64,000 nucleotides of DNA from Litchfieldia alkalitelluris. GTDB taxonomy: Bacteria; Bacillota; Bacilli; Bacillales; Salisediminibacteriaceae. Location: contig NZ_KZ119600.1 of assembly GCF_002153425.1 (NCBI RefSeq), positions 1-64,000 on the forward strand, given 5' to 3'. Below the pieces are notes generated by a model that saw nothing but the letters and a program-made list of their open reading frames with translations, did not search any database and had not been told where the DNA came from. The position numbers were made by a program, and so were the translations under genes. Positions 23,326 through 34,100 of the stretch are shown here, piece by piece. Position 1 is the stretch's first letter. Each line of letters begins with the position of its first letter.

Positions 23326-23360
23326 GAGGAGGGAAGGACACTCTTGTCCTGATCGTAATG
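23326..23360 (+). promoter_or_regulatory. nusG ribosome-binding site with intervening hairpin
   Basis: The only good Shine-Dalgarno (GAGGAGGG, 23326-23333) is 25 nt from the nusG ATG (23358), too far for normal initiation. Between them lies a 6-bp hairpin AGGACA-CTCT-TGTCCT (23335-23350). If it folds, the effective spacing falls to about 8-9 nt. Confidence 0.65.
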
Positions 23361-23891
23361 GAAAAGAATTGGTACGTCGTTCATACTTATTCTGGTTATG
23401 AGAATAAGGTGAAGACTAATCTGGAAAAACGAGTGGAATCCATGGACATGACAGATAAGATTTTTCGTGTTCTCGTCCCTGTGGAGGAAGAAACGGAAAT
23501 AAAGAATGGGAAAAGTAAGCAAGTAACAAAAAAAGTTTTCCCAGGTTATGTTATTGTGGAAATGGTAATGACTGATGATTCTTGGTATGTAGTCCGTAAC
23601 ACACCTGGAGTAACTGGGTTTGTAGGGTCTGCAGGAGCAGGGTCTAAGCCTACAGCGTTATTGCCAGAAGAAGCAGAAAACATTTTGAAACAAATGGGTG
23701 TAGTAGAACCACGTGCTGAAGTTGACTTTGAACTAAAAGAATCTGTAAAAGTAAAAGAGGGTCCATTTGCAAACTTTATTGGATCTGTTGAAGAAATTTA
23801 CACAGATAAACAGAAGTTAAAAGTACACGTAAACATGTTTGGTAGGGAGACTCCGGTCGAACTAGAATTCACTCAAGTTGAAAAAATTTAA
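23358..23891 (+). CDS. nusG: NusG, transcription elongation factor
   Basis: 177 aa. N-terminal NGN domain (MEKNWYVVHTYSGYENKV to about 110) that binds RNA polymerase and a C-terminal KOW domain (VKVKEGPFANFIGSVEEI, about 125-177). Promotes pausing or elongation and couples polymerase to other factors. ATG 23358 matches relatives; no nearer ribosome-binding site exists, see the hairpin spacer entry. Confidence 0.97.
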   Translation: MEKNWYVVHTYSGYENKVKTNLEKRVESMDMTDKIFRVLVPVEEETEIKNGKSKQVTKKVFPGYVIVEMVMTDDSWYVVRNTPGVTGFVGSAGAGSKPTALLPEEAENILKQMGVVEPRAEVDFELKESVKVKEGPFANFIGSVEEIYTDKQKLKVHVNMFGRETPVELEFTQVEKI

Positions 23892-23908
23892 CTTGATTTC
23901 AAAAAAAC

Positions 23909-23937
23909 TTGCTATCTATTGTTCAAAGTGATAAAAT
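23909..23937 (+). promoter_or_regulatory. promoter for rplK-rplA
   Basis: TTGCTA (23909-23914), 17-bp spacer, TAAAAT (23932-23937). Transcription should begin near 23944, ten bases before a terminator-like hairpin. Confidence 0.7.
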
Positions 23938-23953
23938 CTTAATGTTGTTATTG

Positions 23954-23980
23954 AACGTGGACACTTCGTTCACGTTTTTT
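23954..23980 (+). terminator. terminator-like hairpin before rplK
   Basis: 9-bp stem AACGTGGAC / GTTCACGTT (one G.U), five-base loop, followed by six T. It is the only terminator candidate after nusG, yet it lies just downstream of the predicted rplK start, so it may stop nusG readthrough, attenuate rplK, or both. Confidence 0.7.
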
Positions 23981-24056
23981 CCTGCAAAAAGCAGATAATG
24001 AGTGGGAGAGCATGATGCTCGGTTTACCACATCACGGACTTAAGGAGGTGTGTCGC

Positions 24057-24482
24057 GTGGCTAAAAAGGTCATTAAAGTTGTAAAACTACAAATTCCAGC
24101 TGGTAAAGCGAACCCAGCACCACCTGTTGGACCTGCATTAGGTCAAGCTGGTGTTAACATTATGGGATTCTGTAAAGAATTTAACGCTCGTACACAAGAA
24201 CAAGCGGGCTTAATTATTCCAGTAGAGATTACGGTATTTGAAGACCGTTCATTTACATTTATCACTAAAACTCCACCTGCAGCAGTTCTTTTAAAGAAAG
24301 CAGCTGGAATTGAAACAGCATCAGGTGAACCTAACACGAAAAAGGTTGCTACACTGAAGCGTGATAAAGTTAAAGAAATCGCGGAAACAAAAATGCCAGA
24401 CCTAAACGCAGCTGATGTAGAAGCAGCGATGCGTATGGTTGAAGGTACTGCCCGTAGCATGGGTATCGTTATTGAAGACTAA
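24057..24482 (+). CDS. rplK: Ribosomal protein L11
   Basis: 141 aa, standard length. N-terminal domain [24 protein letters not shown] and C-terminal RNA-binding domain (about 75-141) that binds the 23S GTPase centre and supports stringent response through RelA. GTG 24057 is six bases from AAGGAGGTG; the upstream ATG at 24012 would add unrelated residues and is rejected. Confidence 0.97.
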   Translation: MAKKVIKVVKLQIPAGKANPAPPVGPALGQAGVNIMGFCKEFNARTQEQAGLIIPVEITVFEDRSFTFITKTPPAAVLLKKAAGIETASGEPNTKKVATLKRDKVKEIAETKMPDLNAADVEAAMRMVEGTARSMGIVIED

Positions 24483-24503
24483 TTAACCCATGGACGTACA
24501 AGG

Positions 24504-24553
24504 AGGTTGCGAGTAAAGGACTGGTTCCTGCCTACATTGTAGGTTCGCAACCT
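24504..24553 (+). promoter_or_regulatory. structured RNA element upstream of rplA
   Basis: A 9-bp outer stem AGGTTGCGA (24504-24512) / TCGCAACCT (24545-24553) encloses two small hairpins, AGGA/TCCT (24517-24529) and CCTAC/GTAGG (24531-24543): a three-way junction. It is a plausible site for translational feedback by L1 or L11; the protein that binds is inferred, not shown. Confidence 0.5.
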
Positions 24554-24603
24554 TTATTAGTGGGAGGTATAACCGCTAAAACCACATTCGAGGAGGAAAG
24601 AAC

Positions 24604-25299
24604 ATGGCTAAAAAAGGTAAAAAATATACAGATGCACTTAAGCTTGTTGATCGCGAGAAAGTGTATGAAATTTCAGAAGCAGTAGAATTAGTTAAGAAAA
24701 CTGCAACGGCTAAGTTTGATGAAACAGTTGAACTTGCAGCTCGTCTTGGGGTTGACCCTAAGAAAGCAGACCAACAAATCCGTGGAGCAGTAGTTCTTCC
24801 AAACGGTACTGGTAAAACACAACGTGTACTAGTGTTCGCTAAGGGAGAAAAAGCAAAAGAAGCGGAAGCGGCTGGAGCTGACTTCGTAGGTGAAGAAGAC
24901 TTAATCAACAAAGTTAACCAAGGTTGGTTTGACTTTGATGTAGTAGTTGCAACTCCTGATATGATGGCTCAGGTAGGTAAATTAGGTCGAGTTTTAGGAC
25001 CAAAAGGCTTAATGCCAAACCCTAAAACTGGAACTGTTACTTTTGATGTTACAAAAGCTGTTAATGAAATTAAAGCTGGTAAAGTAGAATACCGTGTTGA
25101 TAAATCAGGTAACATCCACGTACCAGTTGGTAAAGTCTCTTTCGAAGATGATAAGTTAGTTGAAAACATTAACACAATCATTGACACTTTACTAAAAGCA
25201 AAGCCTGCAGCATCTAAAGGGACTTACATGCGTAATGTTGCTATTGCATCTACAATGGGTCCTGGACTAAAGGTAAATGTTGCTAACGTAAAATTATAA
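24604..25299 (+). CDS. rplA: Ribosomal protein L1
   Basis: 231 aa. Forms the L1 stalk at the ribosomal E site; the conserved [19 protein letters not shown] and GKVSF segments are visible. Often a feedback repressor of its own operon. ATG preceded by GAGGAGGAAAG. Follows rplK after a 121-bp gap that holds the structured element. Confidence 0.97.
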   Translation: MAKKGKKYTDALKLVDREKVYEISEAVELVKKTATAKFDETVELAARLGVDPKKADQQIRGAVVLPNGTGKTQRVLVFAKGEKAKEAEAAGADFVGEEDLINKVNQGWFDFDVVVATPDMMAQVGKLGRVLGPKGLMPNPKTGTVTFDVTKAVNEIKAGKVEYRVDKSGNIHVPVGKVSFEDDKLVENINTIIDTLLKAKPAASKGTYMRNVAIASTMGPGLKVNVANVKL

Positions 25300-25307
25300 T
25301 TAACTTG

Positions 25308-25336
25308 TTGACTTGTTAAGGTCAACTCGATATACT
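25308..25336 (+). promoter_or_regulatory. promoter for rplJ-rplL
   Basis: TTGACT (25308-25313), 17-bp spacer, TATACT (25331-25336). Near-consensus sigma-A promoter immediately after rplA, starting transcription near 25343 ahead of the L10 leader. Confidence 0.8.
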
Positions 25337-25342
25337 ATATTT

Positions 25343-25492
25343 TGTGAATTAAAACATTTAAATCATACCGTAGACAGTAGGCGCGTATTAACGCTTAATC
25401 TCCTACCGAGGTTCGTAAACATCTAAACCCTATTATATGATTATAATTGGTTAAGATACGACTGCCTCCATGTCTACATGGAGGCGTTTTTT
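25343..25492 (+). promoter_or_regulatory. L10 leader with attenuator
   Basis: Contains the conserved L10-leader core ACCGTAGACAGTAGGCGC (25367-25384) and its partner CCTACCGAGG (25402-25411), followed by a strong terminator hairpin GCCTCCATG-TCTA-CATGGAGGC (25464-25485) with a T-run. Known mechanism: binding of excess L10-L12 complex to the leader reduces readthrough into rplJ-rplL. Confidence 0.9.
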
Positions 25493-25529
25493 ATACGTGC
25501 GGTATGACATTTCAACGGGAGGTGTCAGG

Positions 25530-26030
25530 ATGAGAGCAGTGATTGAAAAGAAAAGTCAGGTTGTTGATGAAATTGCATCAAAATTACAAGATAGTCAGTC
25601 TACTATTGTTGTTGACTATCGTGGGCTTGATGTATCAGAAGTAACTGAATTACGTAAACAGCTTCGTGAAGCAGGCGTGGATTTCAAAGTGTATAAAAAC
25701 ACTATGGCCCGTCGTGCTACTGAAAAGCTTGGACTTACTGAGCTTGATGAGCAATTAGTTGGACCTACAGCAATTGCATTCAGTAACGAAGATGTTGTTG
25801 CACCAGCAAAAATCCTTAACAAATTTGCTAAGGATCATGAAGCTTTAGAAATTAAAGCTGGTGTTATCGAAGGTCGTATTGCATCACTTGAAGAGATTAA
25901 AGCTCTTGCAGAACTACCATCACGCGAAGGTTTACTTTCTATGGTACTCAGCGTGTTACAAGCACCAATTCGAAACTTTGCATTGGCAACAAAAGCTGTT
26001 GCGGATCAAAAGGAAGAACAAGGCGCTTAA
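25530..26030 (+). CDS. rplJ: Ribosomal protein L10
   Basis: 166 aa. The globular N-terminal domain binds 23S rRNA, and the C-terminal helix anchors L12 dimers, together forming the stalk. ATG 25530 follows GGGAGGTG and gives [15 protein letters not shown]; the longer frame starts within the leader terminator and is rejected. Confidence 0.97.
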   Translation: MRAVIEKKSQVVDEIASKLQDSQSTIVVDYRGLDVSEVTELRKQLREAGVDFKVYKNTMARRATEKLGLTELDEQLVGPTAIAFSNEDVVAPAKILNKFAKDHEALEIKAGVIEGRIASLEEIKALAELPSREGLLSMVLSVLQAPIRNFALATKAVADQKEEQGA

Positions 26031-26090
26031 TATTTACGAAAAAAATTGCCTAGCGGTATAAAACTATAAGAATAATAGGAGGAAATAAAA

Positions 26091-26456
26091 ATGACTAAAG
26101 AACAAATTATTGATGCGGTTAAAGAAATGTCCGTTTTAGAATTAAATGACTTAGTAAAAGCAATTGAGGAAGAGTTTGGTGTAACAGCTGCTGCTCCTGT
26201 TGCTGTAGCTGGTGGAGCTGCTGCTGGTGAGGCTGCAGAAGAAAAAACTGAGTTTGACGTAGTACTTGAATCTGCTGGTTCATCTAAAATCGGTGTTATC
26301 AAAGTGGTTCGTGAAATCACTGGTCTTGGCTTAAAAGACGCTAAAGCTCTAGTTGATGGCGCTCCAGCACCAGTTAAAGAAGGCGTAGCTAAAGAAGAAG
26401 CTGAAGAAATGAAAGCGAAACTTGAAGAAGCTGGCGCATCTGTAGAACTTAAGTAA
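26091..26456 (+). CDS. rplL: Ribosomal protein L7/L12
   Basis: 121 aa acidic stalk protein: N-terminal dimerisation domain, Ala/Gly-rich hinge (about 34-50) and C-terminal factor-binding domain with [15 protein letters not shown]. Recruits translation GTPases. 60 bp after rplJ, followed by a strong terminator. Confidence 0.98.
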   Translation: MTKEQIIDAVKEMSVLELNDLVKAIEEEFGVTAAAPVAVAGGAAAGEAAEEKTEFDVVLESAGSSKIGVIKVVREITGLGLKDAKALVDGAPAPVKEGVAKEEAEEMKAKLEEAGASVELK

Positions 26457-26472
26457 TTTTATCACTGCTTTA

Positions 26473-26508
26473 AAACTCGCTTTGAAACAATTCAAAGCGA
26501 GTTTTTTT
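26473..26508 (+). terminator. terminator after rplL
   Basis: Perfect 14-bp stem AAACTCGCTTTGAA / TTCAAAGCGAGTTT with an ACAA loop and T-run. Ends the L10-L12 unit and separates it from ybxB and rpoB. Confidence 0.93.
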
Positions 26509-26567
26509 AACGATATAACTGATTGGTGTAATATGGAATAGTCTTGAATATACATGTCTAAGCTGTT

Positions 26568-26612
26568 AAGGAGCCTACCAGCCGCCCACAGTATTGGGGG
26601 GTGTAGTGAATA
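26568..26612 (+). repeat. decayed copy of the GC-rich dispersed repeat
   Basis: The segment GAGCCTACCAGCCGCCCAC ... TGTAGTGAA matches the 3' half of the 23150-23279 element with several changes; the 5' half is missing. Interpreted as a remnant. Confidence 0.5.
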
Positions 26613-26683
26613 CGACAAAGACTGTTATGTTAAGAATCTATTTTATTTTTTGATGAAATATATCATTTGGAGGTAAGTTGGAA

Positions 26684-27283
26684 TTGGCAGATCATTATTA
26701 TACTGATAAACCGAATGTTGAGAGCAAACGGGAAAGAATTTCTGAAACCCTTCGCGGTGAAACGCTTCACTTCCTAGTGGATCGCGGTGTTTTTTCAAAA
26801 AGTGGAATAGATTATGGATCAAAGCTGCTAATTGAATCTTTCATGCCACCTTCTATTCCTGGACCAGTAGTAGATGTGGGCTGTGGTTGGGGACCTATAG
26901 GAATCACTGCGGCAAGAATGATGCCCGATAGATTAATTGAAATGGTGGATATTAATGAAAGGGCGATTGAGCTCTCAACGTTAAATGGCGATCTAAATAA
27001 CGTAAAAAATATTAAAGTATTTCAAAATGATCTATTAAGTGATTTTAAGGGACAATATGCAGCAATTATTACAAATCCCCCAATAAGAGCAGGGAAACAT
27101 GTTGTATTTAACTTATATGAACAAGCTTACTCCCTGTTATTAGGTGATGGGGAACTGTGGATTGTCATTCAGAAAAAGCAAGGAGCCCCTTCAACAATGA
27201 AAAAGCTGGAAGAACTAGGGTTCGAGGTAGAGATCGTTGAGAAATCAAAGGGCTATTTTATAATTAAAGGAAAAAAATGTTGA
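26684..27283 (+). CDS. ybxB: RsmC-like class I methyltransferase (YbxB)
   Basis: 199 aa. SAM-binding motif VDVGCGWGPIG and the catalytic TNPPIRAG motif (NPPxR), typical of guanine-N2 methyltransferases of rRNA such as RsmC. The exact Bacillus target is inferred. TTG 26684 is nine bases from GGAGGT and aligns with relatives; TTG 26678 is too close. Single gene between the rplL terminator and the rpoB promoter. Confidence 0.88.
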   Translation: MADHYYTDKPNVESKRERISETLRGETLHFLVDRGVFSKSGIDYGSKLLIESFMPPSIPGPVVDVGCGWGPIGITAARMMPDRLIEMVDINERAIELSTLNGDLNNVKNIKVFQNDLLSDFKGQYAAIITNPPIRAGKHVVFNLYEQAYSLLLGDGELWIVIQKKQGAPSTMKKLEELGFEVEIVEKSKGYFIIKGKKC

Positions 27284-27308
27284 CTCGGAGTTCGCTTTTT
27301 GTTAATAT
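27280..27308 (+). promoter_or_regulatory. promoter for rpoB-rpoC
   Basis: TTGACT (27280-27285), 17-bp spacer, TAATAT (27303-27308). It overlaps the ybxB stop codon. The start near 27315 gives an rpoB leader of roughly 280 nt. Confidence 0.75.
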
Positions 27309-27375
27309 TATTTAATGCGTATGAATATATAGTTCGAAACTGGGAAATAATGCTTAAAATATAGGTGATGTGTAT

Positions 27376-27451
27376 AAAAAGGGTGATTTTGGACAAACTA
27401 GTAAAGTCTTTTGTGCCTTACTTGGTAAGAGGGCTATCACACCTTTTTTTT
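27376..27451 (+). promoter_or_regulatory. putative attenuator in the rpoB leader
   Basis: A 12-bp stem AAAAAGGGTGAT (27376-27387) with ATCACACCTTTTT (27436-27448, one bulged A) encloses two smaller hairpins (one is CTTAC-TTG-GTAAG, 27417-27429) and ends in eight T. It resembles an intrinsic terminator within a 280-nt leader. The signal that would switch it is unknown. Confidence 0.6.
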
Positions 27452-27592
27452 GTTTTCAAGAAAAGTATTGTTTAAAGAATTGCGAAGGTTTTTGTTTTTT
27501 AGTATTTAAGTCAGTCAAAGGGATGTACATGTTACATAGAAATGAATGCATTCCTTTTGATATAAAAACGCTAGTTTTGAGGGGTGAATCAG

Positions 27593-30500
27593 TTGACAGG
27601 TCAACTAGTTCAGTATGGACGCCACCGCCAGAGAAGAAGTTATGCTCGTATCAGTGAAGTGTTGGATCTTCCAAACTTGATTGAAATACAAACGGCTTCT
27701 TATGAATGGTTTCTAGAAGAAGGTATACGTGAGATGTTTCAAGACATCTCTCCAATTGAAGATTTTACTGGTAATCTGGTACTTGAGTTTATTGATTACA
27801 ACTTAGGTGAACCGAAGTATTCAGTAGAAGAATCGAAGGAGCGAGACGTTACATATTCTGCGCCGCTTCGTGTAAAGGTTCGTCTCATTAATAAAGAGAC
27901 GGGAGAAGTAAAAGAGCAGGAAGTTTTCATGGGAGACTTCCCGTTAATGACTGATACTGGTACCTTTGTTATTAATGGTGCAGAGCGTGTCATTGTTTCT
28001 CAGTTAGTGCGGTCTCCGAGCGTTTATTTCAGTAAAAAGATTGATAAGAACGGAAAGCCTGGTTTTACGGCAACTGTAATACCGAACCGGGGTGCATGGC
28101 TTGAATTAGAAACAGACGCTAAGGATATTGTGTATGTACGTATCGATCGTACGAGAAAGATCCCTGTAACAGTATTGTTGCGTGCAATTGGGTTTGGTTC
28201 AGATCAAGAGATTATTGATCTATTAGGAGAAGATGAATATCTACGTAATACGCTTGAAAAGGACAACACAGACAGTAGTGAAAAGGCGTTGTTAGAAATC
28301 TATGAGCGTTTACGTCCTGGAGAACCTCCAACTGTAGATAATGCAAAAAGCCTATTGGAGTCTAGATTCTTTGATCCTAAACGTTATGATTTAGCAAACG
28401 TTGGGCGTTATAAGATGAATAAAAAGCTTCATATTAAGGATCGTTTGTTTAATCAGCGACTTGCAGAGACATTAGTTGATCCAGAAACAGGTGAAGTTTT
28501 AGCAGAAGAAGGGGCTCTAATTGATAGAAGATTGTTAGACAGGTTAATCCCTTATCTTGAGAATAATGTAGGCTTCCGTCATATCACCCTTAATGGTGGG
28601 GTAGTAGATGACGAAGAAGTTGAAATGCAATCAATACTCATTCACAATCCTGATGGAACTAGTGAACAGCCAATTAAAGTAATTGGTAACGGTGTTGTGG
28701 AAAAAGGCGTTAAAAATATTACACCTGCAGATATATTATCTTCTATTAACTATTTCTTTAATCTATTACATGGAGTAGGAAATACAGATGATATTGACCA
28801 CCTAGGTAACCGACGTTTACGTTCTGTAGGTGAGCTATTGCAGAACCAGTTCCGTATTGGTTTATCTCGTATGGAGAGAGTTGTGCGTGAAAGAATGTCT
28901 ATTCAGGATGCTAATGTTATTACGCCACAAGCGTTAATTAATATTCGTCCAGTGATTGCATCTATTAAAGAGTTTTTCGGTAGCTCTCAGTTATCTCAAT
29001 TTATGGATCAAACGAATCCATTGGCGGAGTTAACGCATAAGCGTCGTTTATCAGCTCTAGGGCCTGGTGGTTTGACGCGTGAACGTGCTGGATTTGAAGT
29101 ACGTGACGTTCACTACTCTCACTATGGTCGTATGTGTCCGATTGAAACGCCAGAGGGTCCAAACATTGGTTTAATTAACTCCCTATCAAGTTATGCGAAA
29201 GTAAACGAGTTCGGCTTTATGGAAACGCCTTATCGTAAGGTAGACCATGAAACTGGCCGAGTAAGTTCGCAATTTGATTACTTGACTGCGGATGAAGAAG
29301 ATAATTATGTAGTTGCACAGGCGAACGCAAAGCTTGACGAAAACGGAGCTTTTATTGATGACAACATCATATGCCGTTTCCGTGGAGAAAATATTATCGT
29401 GGCACGGGACAGAGTTGACTATATGGATGTATCGCCTAAGCAGGTTGTTTCTGCTGCGACAGCGTGTATTCCTTTCTTAGAAAACGATGACTCAAACCGT
29501 GCATTGATGGGTGCGAACATGCAACGTCAAGCAGTTCCTTTACTTCAACCTGAAGCACCTTTAGTTGGTACAGGTATGGAGTATGTTTCTGCAAAAGACT
29601 CCGGTGCAGCTGTAGTTTCTAAAGTAAGTGGCCGAGTTGAACGTGTTACTGCTAAATACGTGCAAATTCGTCAAATAGAAGAAGTAGATGGTAAAGAAGT
29701 TGAAGGTGATGTAGTAAGGTATAACCTTCAGAAGTTCGAACGTTCCAACCAAGGTACTTGTTATAACCAAAAACCTATTGTAAGTGAAGGTAATATCGTT
29801 ACAAAAGGTGAGACTTTAGCTGATGGTCCTTCTATGGAGCTTGGTGAAATGGCCTTAGGACGAAATGTAATGGTCGGCTTTATGACATGGGAAGGTTATA
29901 ACTACGAGGATGCGATCATTTTAAGTGAGCGTCTTGTAAAAGATGATGTCTACACTTCTGTTCATATTGAAGAATATGAATCGGAAGCACGAGATACGAA
30001 ATTAGGGCCTGAGGAAATCACTCGTGATATTCCTAACGTTGGGGAAGATGCGTTGAAAAACTTAGATGAGCGTGGAATTATCCGCGTTGGTGCTGAAGTG
30101 AAAGACGGAGACATCTTAGTTGGTAAAGTTACGCCAAAGGGTGTAACAGAGCTAACAGCTGAAGAACGATTACTCCACGCCATTTTTGGTGAAAAAGCAA
30201 GAGAGGTTCGTGATACTTCATTACGTGCTCCTCACGGTGGAGATGGAATCGTTCTAGATGTGAAAGTGTTTAACCGAGAAGATGGAGATGAACTACCTCC
30301 AGGGGTAAACCAGCTTGTTCGTGTATATATTGTTCAGAAAAGAAAGATTCATGAAGGGGATAAAATGGCAGGTCGTCACGGGAACAAAGGTGTAATTTCC
30401 CGAATTCTACCAGAAGAAGATATGCCATATTTACCAGATGGTACTCCAATTGATATCATGTTAAACCCATTAGGGGTTCCTTCCCGTATGAACATCGGGC

Positions 30501-31132
30501 AGGTATTAGAGCTTCATCTTGGAATGGCAGCACGTTATTTAGGTATCCATGTAGCGAGTCCAGTATTTGATGGGGCAAGTGAAGAAGATGTGTGGAGTAC
30601 TCTTGAAGAAGCAGGCATGGCCCGTGATGGTAAGACTGTTTTATATGATGGTCGTACTGGAGAGCCATACGATAACCGTGTGTCAGTAGGTATCATGTAT
30701 ATGATCAAGCTTGCTCACATGGTTGACGATAAATTGCATGCTCGGTCAACTGGACCTTATTCTCTTGTTACACAACAACCATTGGGTGGTAAAGCTCAAT
30801 TTGGTGGTCAACGTTTCGGAGAGATGGAGGTATGGGCACTAGAAGCATATGGTGCTGCTTACACACTTCAAGAAATCTTGACTGTAAAATCTGATGATGT
30901 TGTTGGACGTGTGAAAACATATGAGGCCATTGTCAAAGGTGAAAACGTACCAGAGCCAGGTGTTCCTGAGTCATTCAAGGTACTTATCAAAGAACTTCAA
31001 AGCTTGGGTATGGATGTAAAAATGCTATCAAGTAATGAAGAAGAGATTGAGATGTTAGAGCTTGATGATGATGAAGAGCAAGGCAATGACAAGTTGAACT
31101 TGAACCTTGAAACGAATGAATCTAACGGATAA
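27593..31132 (+). CDS. rpoB: RNA polymerase beta subunit
   Basis: 1179 aa. The rifampicin-binding cluster (about 465-495: [20 protein letters not shown]) is wild type, so no rifampicin resistance is expected from it. Conserved [10 protein letters not shown] and the C-terminal clamp motif ([20 protein letters not shown]) are present. TTG 27593 is chosen because GAGGGG at 27579-27584 is correctly spaced and [15 protein letters not shown] matches relatives; GTG 27584 overlaps the ribosome-binding site. The C-terminus is acidic. 36 bp before rpoC. Confidence 0.98.
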   Translation: MTGQLVQYGRHRQRRSYARISEVLDLPNLIEIQTASYEWFLEEGIREMFQDISPIEDFTGNLVLEFIDYNLGEPKYSVEESKERDVTYSAPLRVKVRLINKETGEVKEQEVFMGDFPLMTDTGTFVINGAERVIVSQLVRSPSVYFSKKIDKNGKPGFTATVIPNRGAWLELETDAKDIVYVRIDRTRKIPVTVLLRAIGFGSDQEIIDLLGEDEYLRNTLEKDNTDSSEKALLEIYERLRPGEPPTVDNAKSLLESRFFDPKRYDLANVGRYKMNKKLHIKDRLFNQRLAETLVDPETGEVLAEEGALIDRRLLDRLIPYLENNVGFRHITLNGGVVDDEEVEMQSILIHNPDGTSEQPIKVIGNGVVEKGVKNITPADILSSINYFFNLLHGVGNTDDIDHLGNRRLRSVGELLQNQFRIGLSRMERVVRERMSIQDANVITPQALINIRPVIASIKEFFGSSQLSQFMDQTNPLAELTHKRRLSALGPGGLTRERAGFEVRDVHYSHYGRMCPIETPEGPNIGLINSLSSYAKVNEFGFMETPYRKVDHETGRVSSQFDYLTADEEDNYVVAQANAKLDENGAFIDDNIICRFRGENIIVARDRVDYMDVSPKQVVSAATACIPFLENDDSNRALMGANMQRQAVPLLQPEAPLVGTGMEYVSAKDSGAAVVSKVSGRVERVTAKYVQIRQIEEVDGKEVEGDVVRYNLQKFERSNQGTCYNQKPIVSEGNIVTKGETLADGPSMELGEMALGRNVMVGFMTWEGYNYEDAIILSERLVKDDVYTSVHIEEYESEARDTKLGPEEITRDIPNVGEDALKNLDERGIIRVGAEVKDGDILVGKVTPKGVTELTAEERLLHAIFGEKAREVRDTSLRAPHGGDGIVLDVKVFNREDGDELPPGVNQLVRVYIVQKRKIHEGDKMAGRHGNKGVISRILPEEDMPYLPDGTPIDIMLNPLGVPSRMNIGQVLELHLGMAARYLGIHVASPVFDGASEEDVWSTLEEAGMARDGKTVLYDGRTGEPYDNRVSVGIMYMIKLAHMVDDKLHARSTGPYSLVTQQPLGGKAQFGGQRFGEMEVWALEAYGAAYTLQEILTVKSDDVVGRVKTYEAIVKGENVPEPGVPESFKVLIKELQSLGMDVKMLSSNEEEIEMLELDDDEEQGNDKLNLNLETNESNG

Positions 31133-31168
31133 TGCGAGAACTTGAATGCTGAAAGGGAGGTTAGCCCC

Positions 31169-34100
31169 TTGATAGATGTAAATAATTTTGAGTATATGAA
31201 AATTGGCCTTGCATCACCAGATAAGATAAGATCTTGGTCTAGAGGTGAAGTAAAGAAGCCAGAAACGATAAACTATCGTACTTTAAAACCTGAAAAAGAT
31301 GGTCTTTTCTGCGAAAGAATTTTCGGGCCTACTAAGGACTGGGAATGTCATTGTGGAAAATACAAACGAGTTCGTTACAAGGGTGTTGTTTGTGACCGTT
31401 GTGGAGTAGAAGTAACTCGCGCTAAAGTTCGTCGTGAGCGTATGGGGCACATTGAATTAGCTGCCCCAGTCTCCCACATTTGGTATTTTAAAGGAATCCC
31501 AAGTCGTATGGGGCTTGTCCTAGACATGTCCCCACGTTCTTTGGAAGAAGTTATTTATTTTGCTTCTTATGTTGTGACGGAGACAGGAGATACACCTTTA
31601 GAATTGAAGCAGCTTTTATCTGAGAAGGAATACCGCACATATCGTGAGAAGTACGGACGTTCTTTCACTGCGCAGATGGGAGCAGAAGCAATTCGCAAAC
31701 TCTTACAGGATATCGACACAGAGAAAGAAGTTGGTATGCTGAAAGAGGAGCTTGTCACTGCTCAAGGTCAAAGACGAACTAGAGCGATCAAACGTCTTGA
31801 GGTACTGGAAGCATTCCGTCACTCTGGTAACAACCCAGCTTGGATGATTCTTGATGTACTGCCAGTTATTCCACCAGAGTTGCGCCCAATGGTTCAACTT
31901 GATGGAGGTAGATTTGCAACTTCAGACTTAAACGATCTATATCGTCGAGTAATTAATAGAAACAATCGTTTGAAGCGACTATTAGATTTAGGTGCTCCAA
32001 ATATTATTGTTCAAAACGAAAAACGTATGCTACAAGAAGCGGTTGATGCATTGATTGATAATGGAAGAAGAGGCCGACCAGTTACTGGTCCTGGTAATCG
32101 ACCGTTAAAATCCTTGTCTCATATGCTAAAAGGTAAACAAGGACGTTTCCGTCAAAACCTACTAGGTAAACGTGTTGACTACTCTGGTCGTTCCGTTATC
32201 GTTGTAGGACCACATTTAAAAATGTATCAGTGTGGTTTACCGAAGGAAATGGCATTAGAATTGTTTAAACCATTTGTTATGAAGGAATTAGTAAGCCAAG
32301 GGCTTGCTCATAATATTAAGAGTGCAAAAAGGAAAGTAGAACGGGTTCAACCTGAAGTGTGGGATGTCCTTGAGGAAGTTATTAGGGAACATCCAGTTCT
32401 ATTAAACCGTGCACCTACATTACACAGACTTGGTATTCAAGCATTTGAGCCAACATTAGTAGAAGGTCGCGCAATTAAGCTACACCCATTAGTATGTACA
32501 GCCTATAATGCCGACTTTGATGGGGACCAAATGGCGGTCCACGTACCACTTTCTGCGGAAGCGCAAGCAGAATCTAGACTACTAATGCTTGCTGCACAAA
32601 ACATCTTGAATCCTAAAGATGGAAAACCAGTTGTAACACCGTCTCAAGATATGGTATTAGGTAACTACTACCTAACTCTAGAACGTGAGAATGCAGTTGG
32701 TGAAGGTAACATTTACAAAGATCCAAATGAAGCAATTACTGCATACCGTAATGGCTATGTCCATCTTCACACGCGTATTGCTTTACCAGTTTCTTCTGTA
32801 GGAAAAACGAATTTCAAAGAAGAGCATAATGATAAACTTCTGCTAACGTCTGTTGGTAAAGTTATCTTTAACGAGATTTTACCGGAGTCATTCCCATACG
32901 TGAATGAACCAACCGCTTTTAACCTAGAAGTGGAAACTCCTGATAAATATATGGTCCCTATGACAACTGATGTTAAAAAGCTATTTAAAGAAACGGATGT
33001 AGTAAATCCTTTCAAGAAAGGCTTTTTAGGGGATATAATCGCAGAAGTATTTAAGAAGTTCAAAGTGTCAGAAACATCTGTCATGCTTGATAAGATGAAA
33101 GACTTAGGATTCCACTATTCCACAAAAGCTGGAATTACGGTTGGTGTTTCCGATATCGTTGTTTTAGAAGAGAAGAAAGAAATTCTCGCTGAAGCAGAAA
33201 CAAAGGTAGAACGAATCTTAAAGCAATATAGAAGAGGTTTAATTACGGAAGAAGAACGCTACGATAAGGTTATTGAAGTTTGGAGTTCAGCGAAAGATCT
33301 TATTCAAGAAAAGCTGATGGGCACACTTGACAAGACGAACCCAATCTTTATGATGAGTGACTCTGGTGCCCGTGGTAACGCATCTAACTTTACGCAACTT
33401 GCGGGTATGCGTGGTCTGATGGCTAACCCGTCAGGTCGTATTATTGAGCTTCCAATCAAATCTAGTTTCCGAGAGGGTCTAACTGTATTAGAGTACTTTA
33501 TCTCTACTCACGGTGCTCGTAAAGGTCTTGCCGATACAGCCCTAAAAACAGCTGACTCAGGATACTTAACACGTCGACTTGTTGATGTTGCTCAGGACGT
33601 TATTGTCCGTGAAGACGATTGTGGAACTGATAGAGGCTTAACTGTAGCGGCTATAAAAGAAGGTACAGAAGTAATTGAAAGTCTTTACGATCGATTAGTT
33701 GGGCGTGTAGTACACCAAACTGTATTTCACCCAGAGACCAATGATGTACTCATTGGGCGTAACGAAGAGATTAGTGAAGATATGGCAAAAACAATTGAAG
33801 ATTCCGGAGTTGAAGAAGTTGTCATCCGTTCAGCCTTTACATGTGATACGAAGCATGGTGTATGTAAAAACTGTTATGGACGCAACTTAGCAACTGGAGC
33901 TGAAGTTGAAGTTGGTGAAGCAGTAGGTATTATTGCAGCACAATCTATCGGTGAGCCAGGAACGCAGTTAACGATGCGTACATTCCATACAGGTGGGGTA
34001 GCTGGAGACGATATTACACAAGGTTTACCGCGTATCCAAGAGGTGTTTGAGGCCCGTAATCCAAAAGGTCAGGCAGTCATCTCAGAAATACAAGGTACCG

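Noticed and set aside
27370-27657. 95-residue frame in the rpoB leader
   Set aside because: Covers the promoter-proximal hairpins and runs into rpoB out of frame; no ribosome-binding site at its start. A regulatory leader peptide cannot be wholly excluded.
27593-31132. Possible rifampicin- or streptomycin-resistance changes in rpoB and rpsL
   Set aside because: The relevant segments look wild type.
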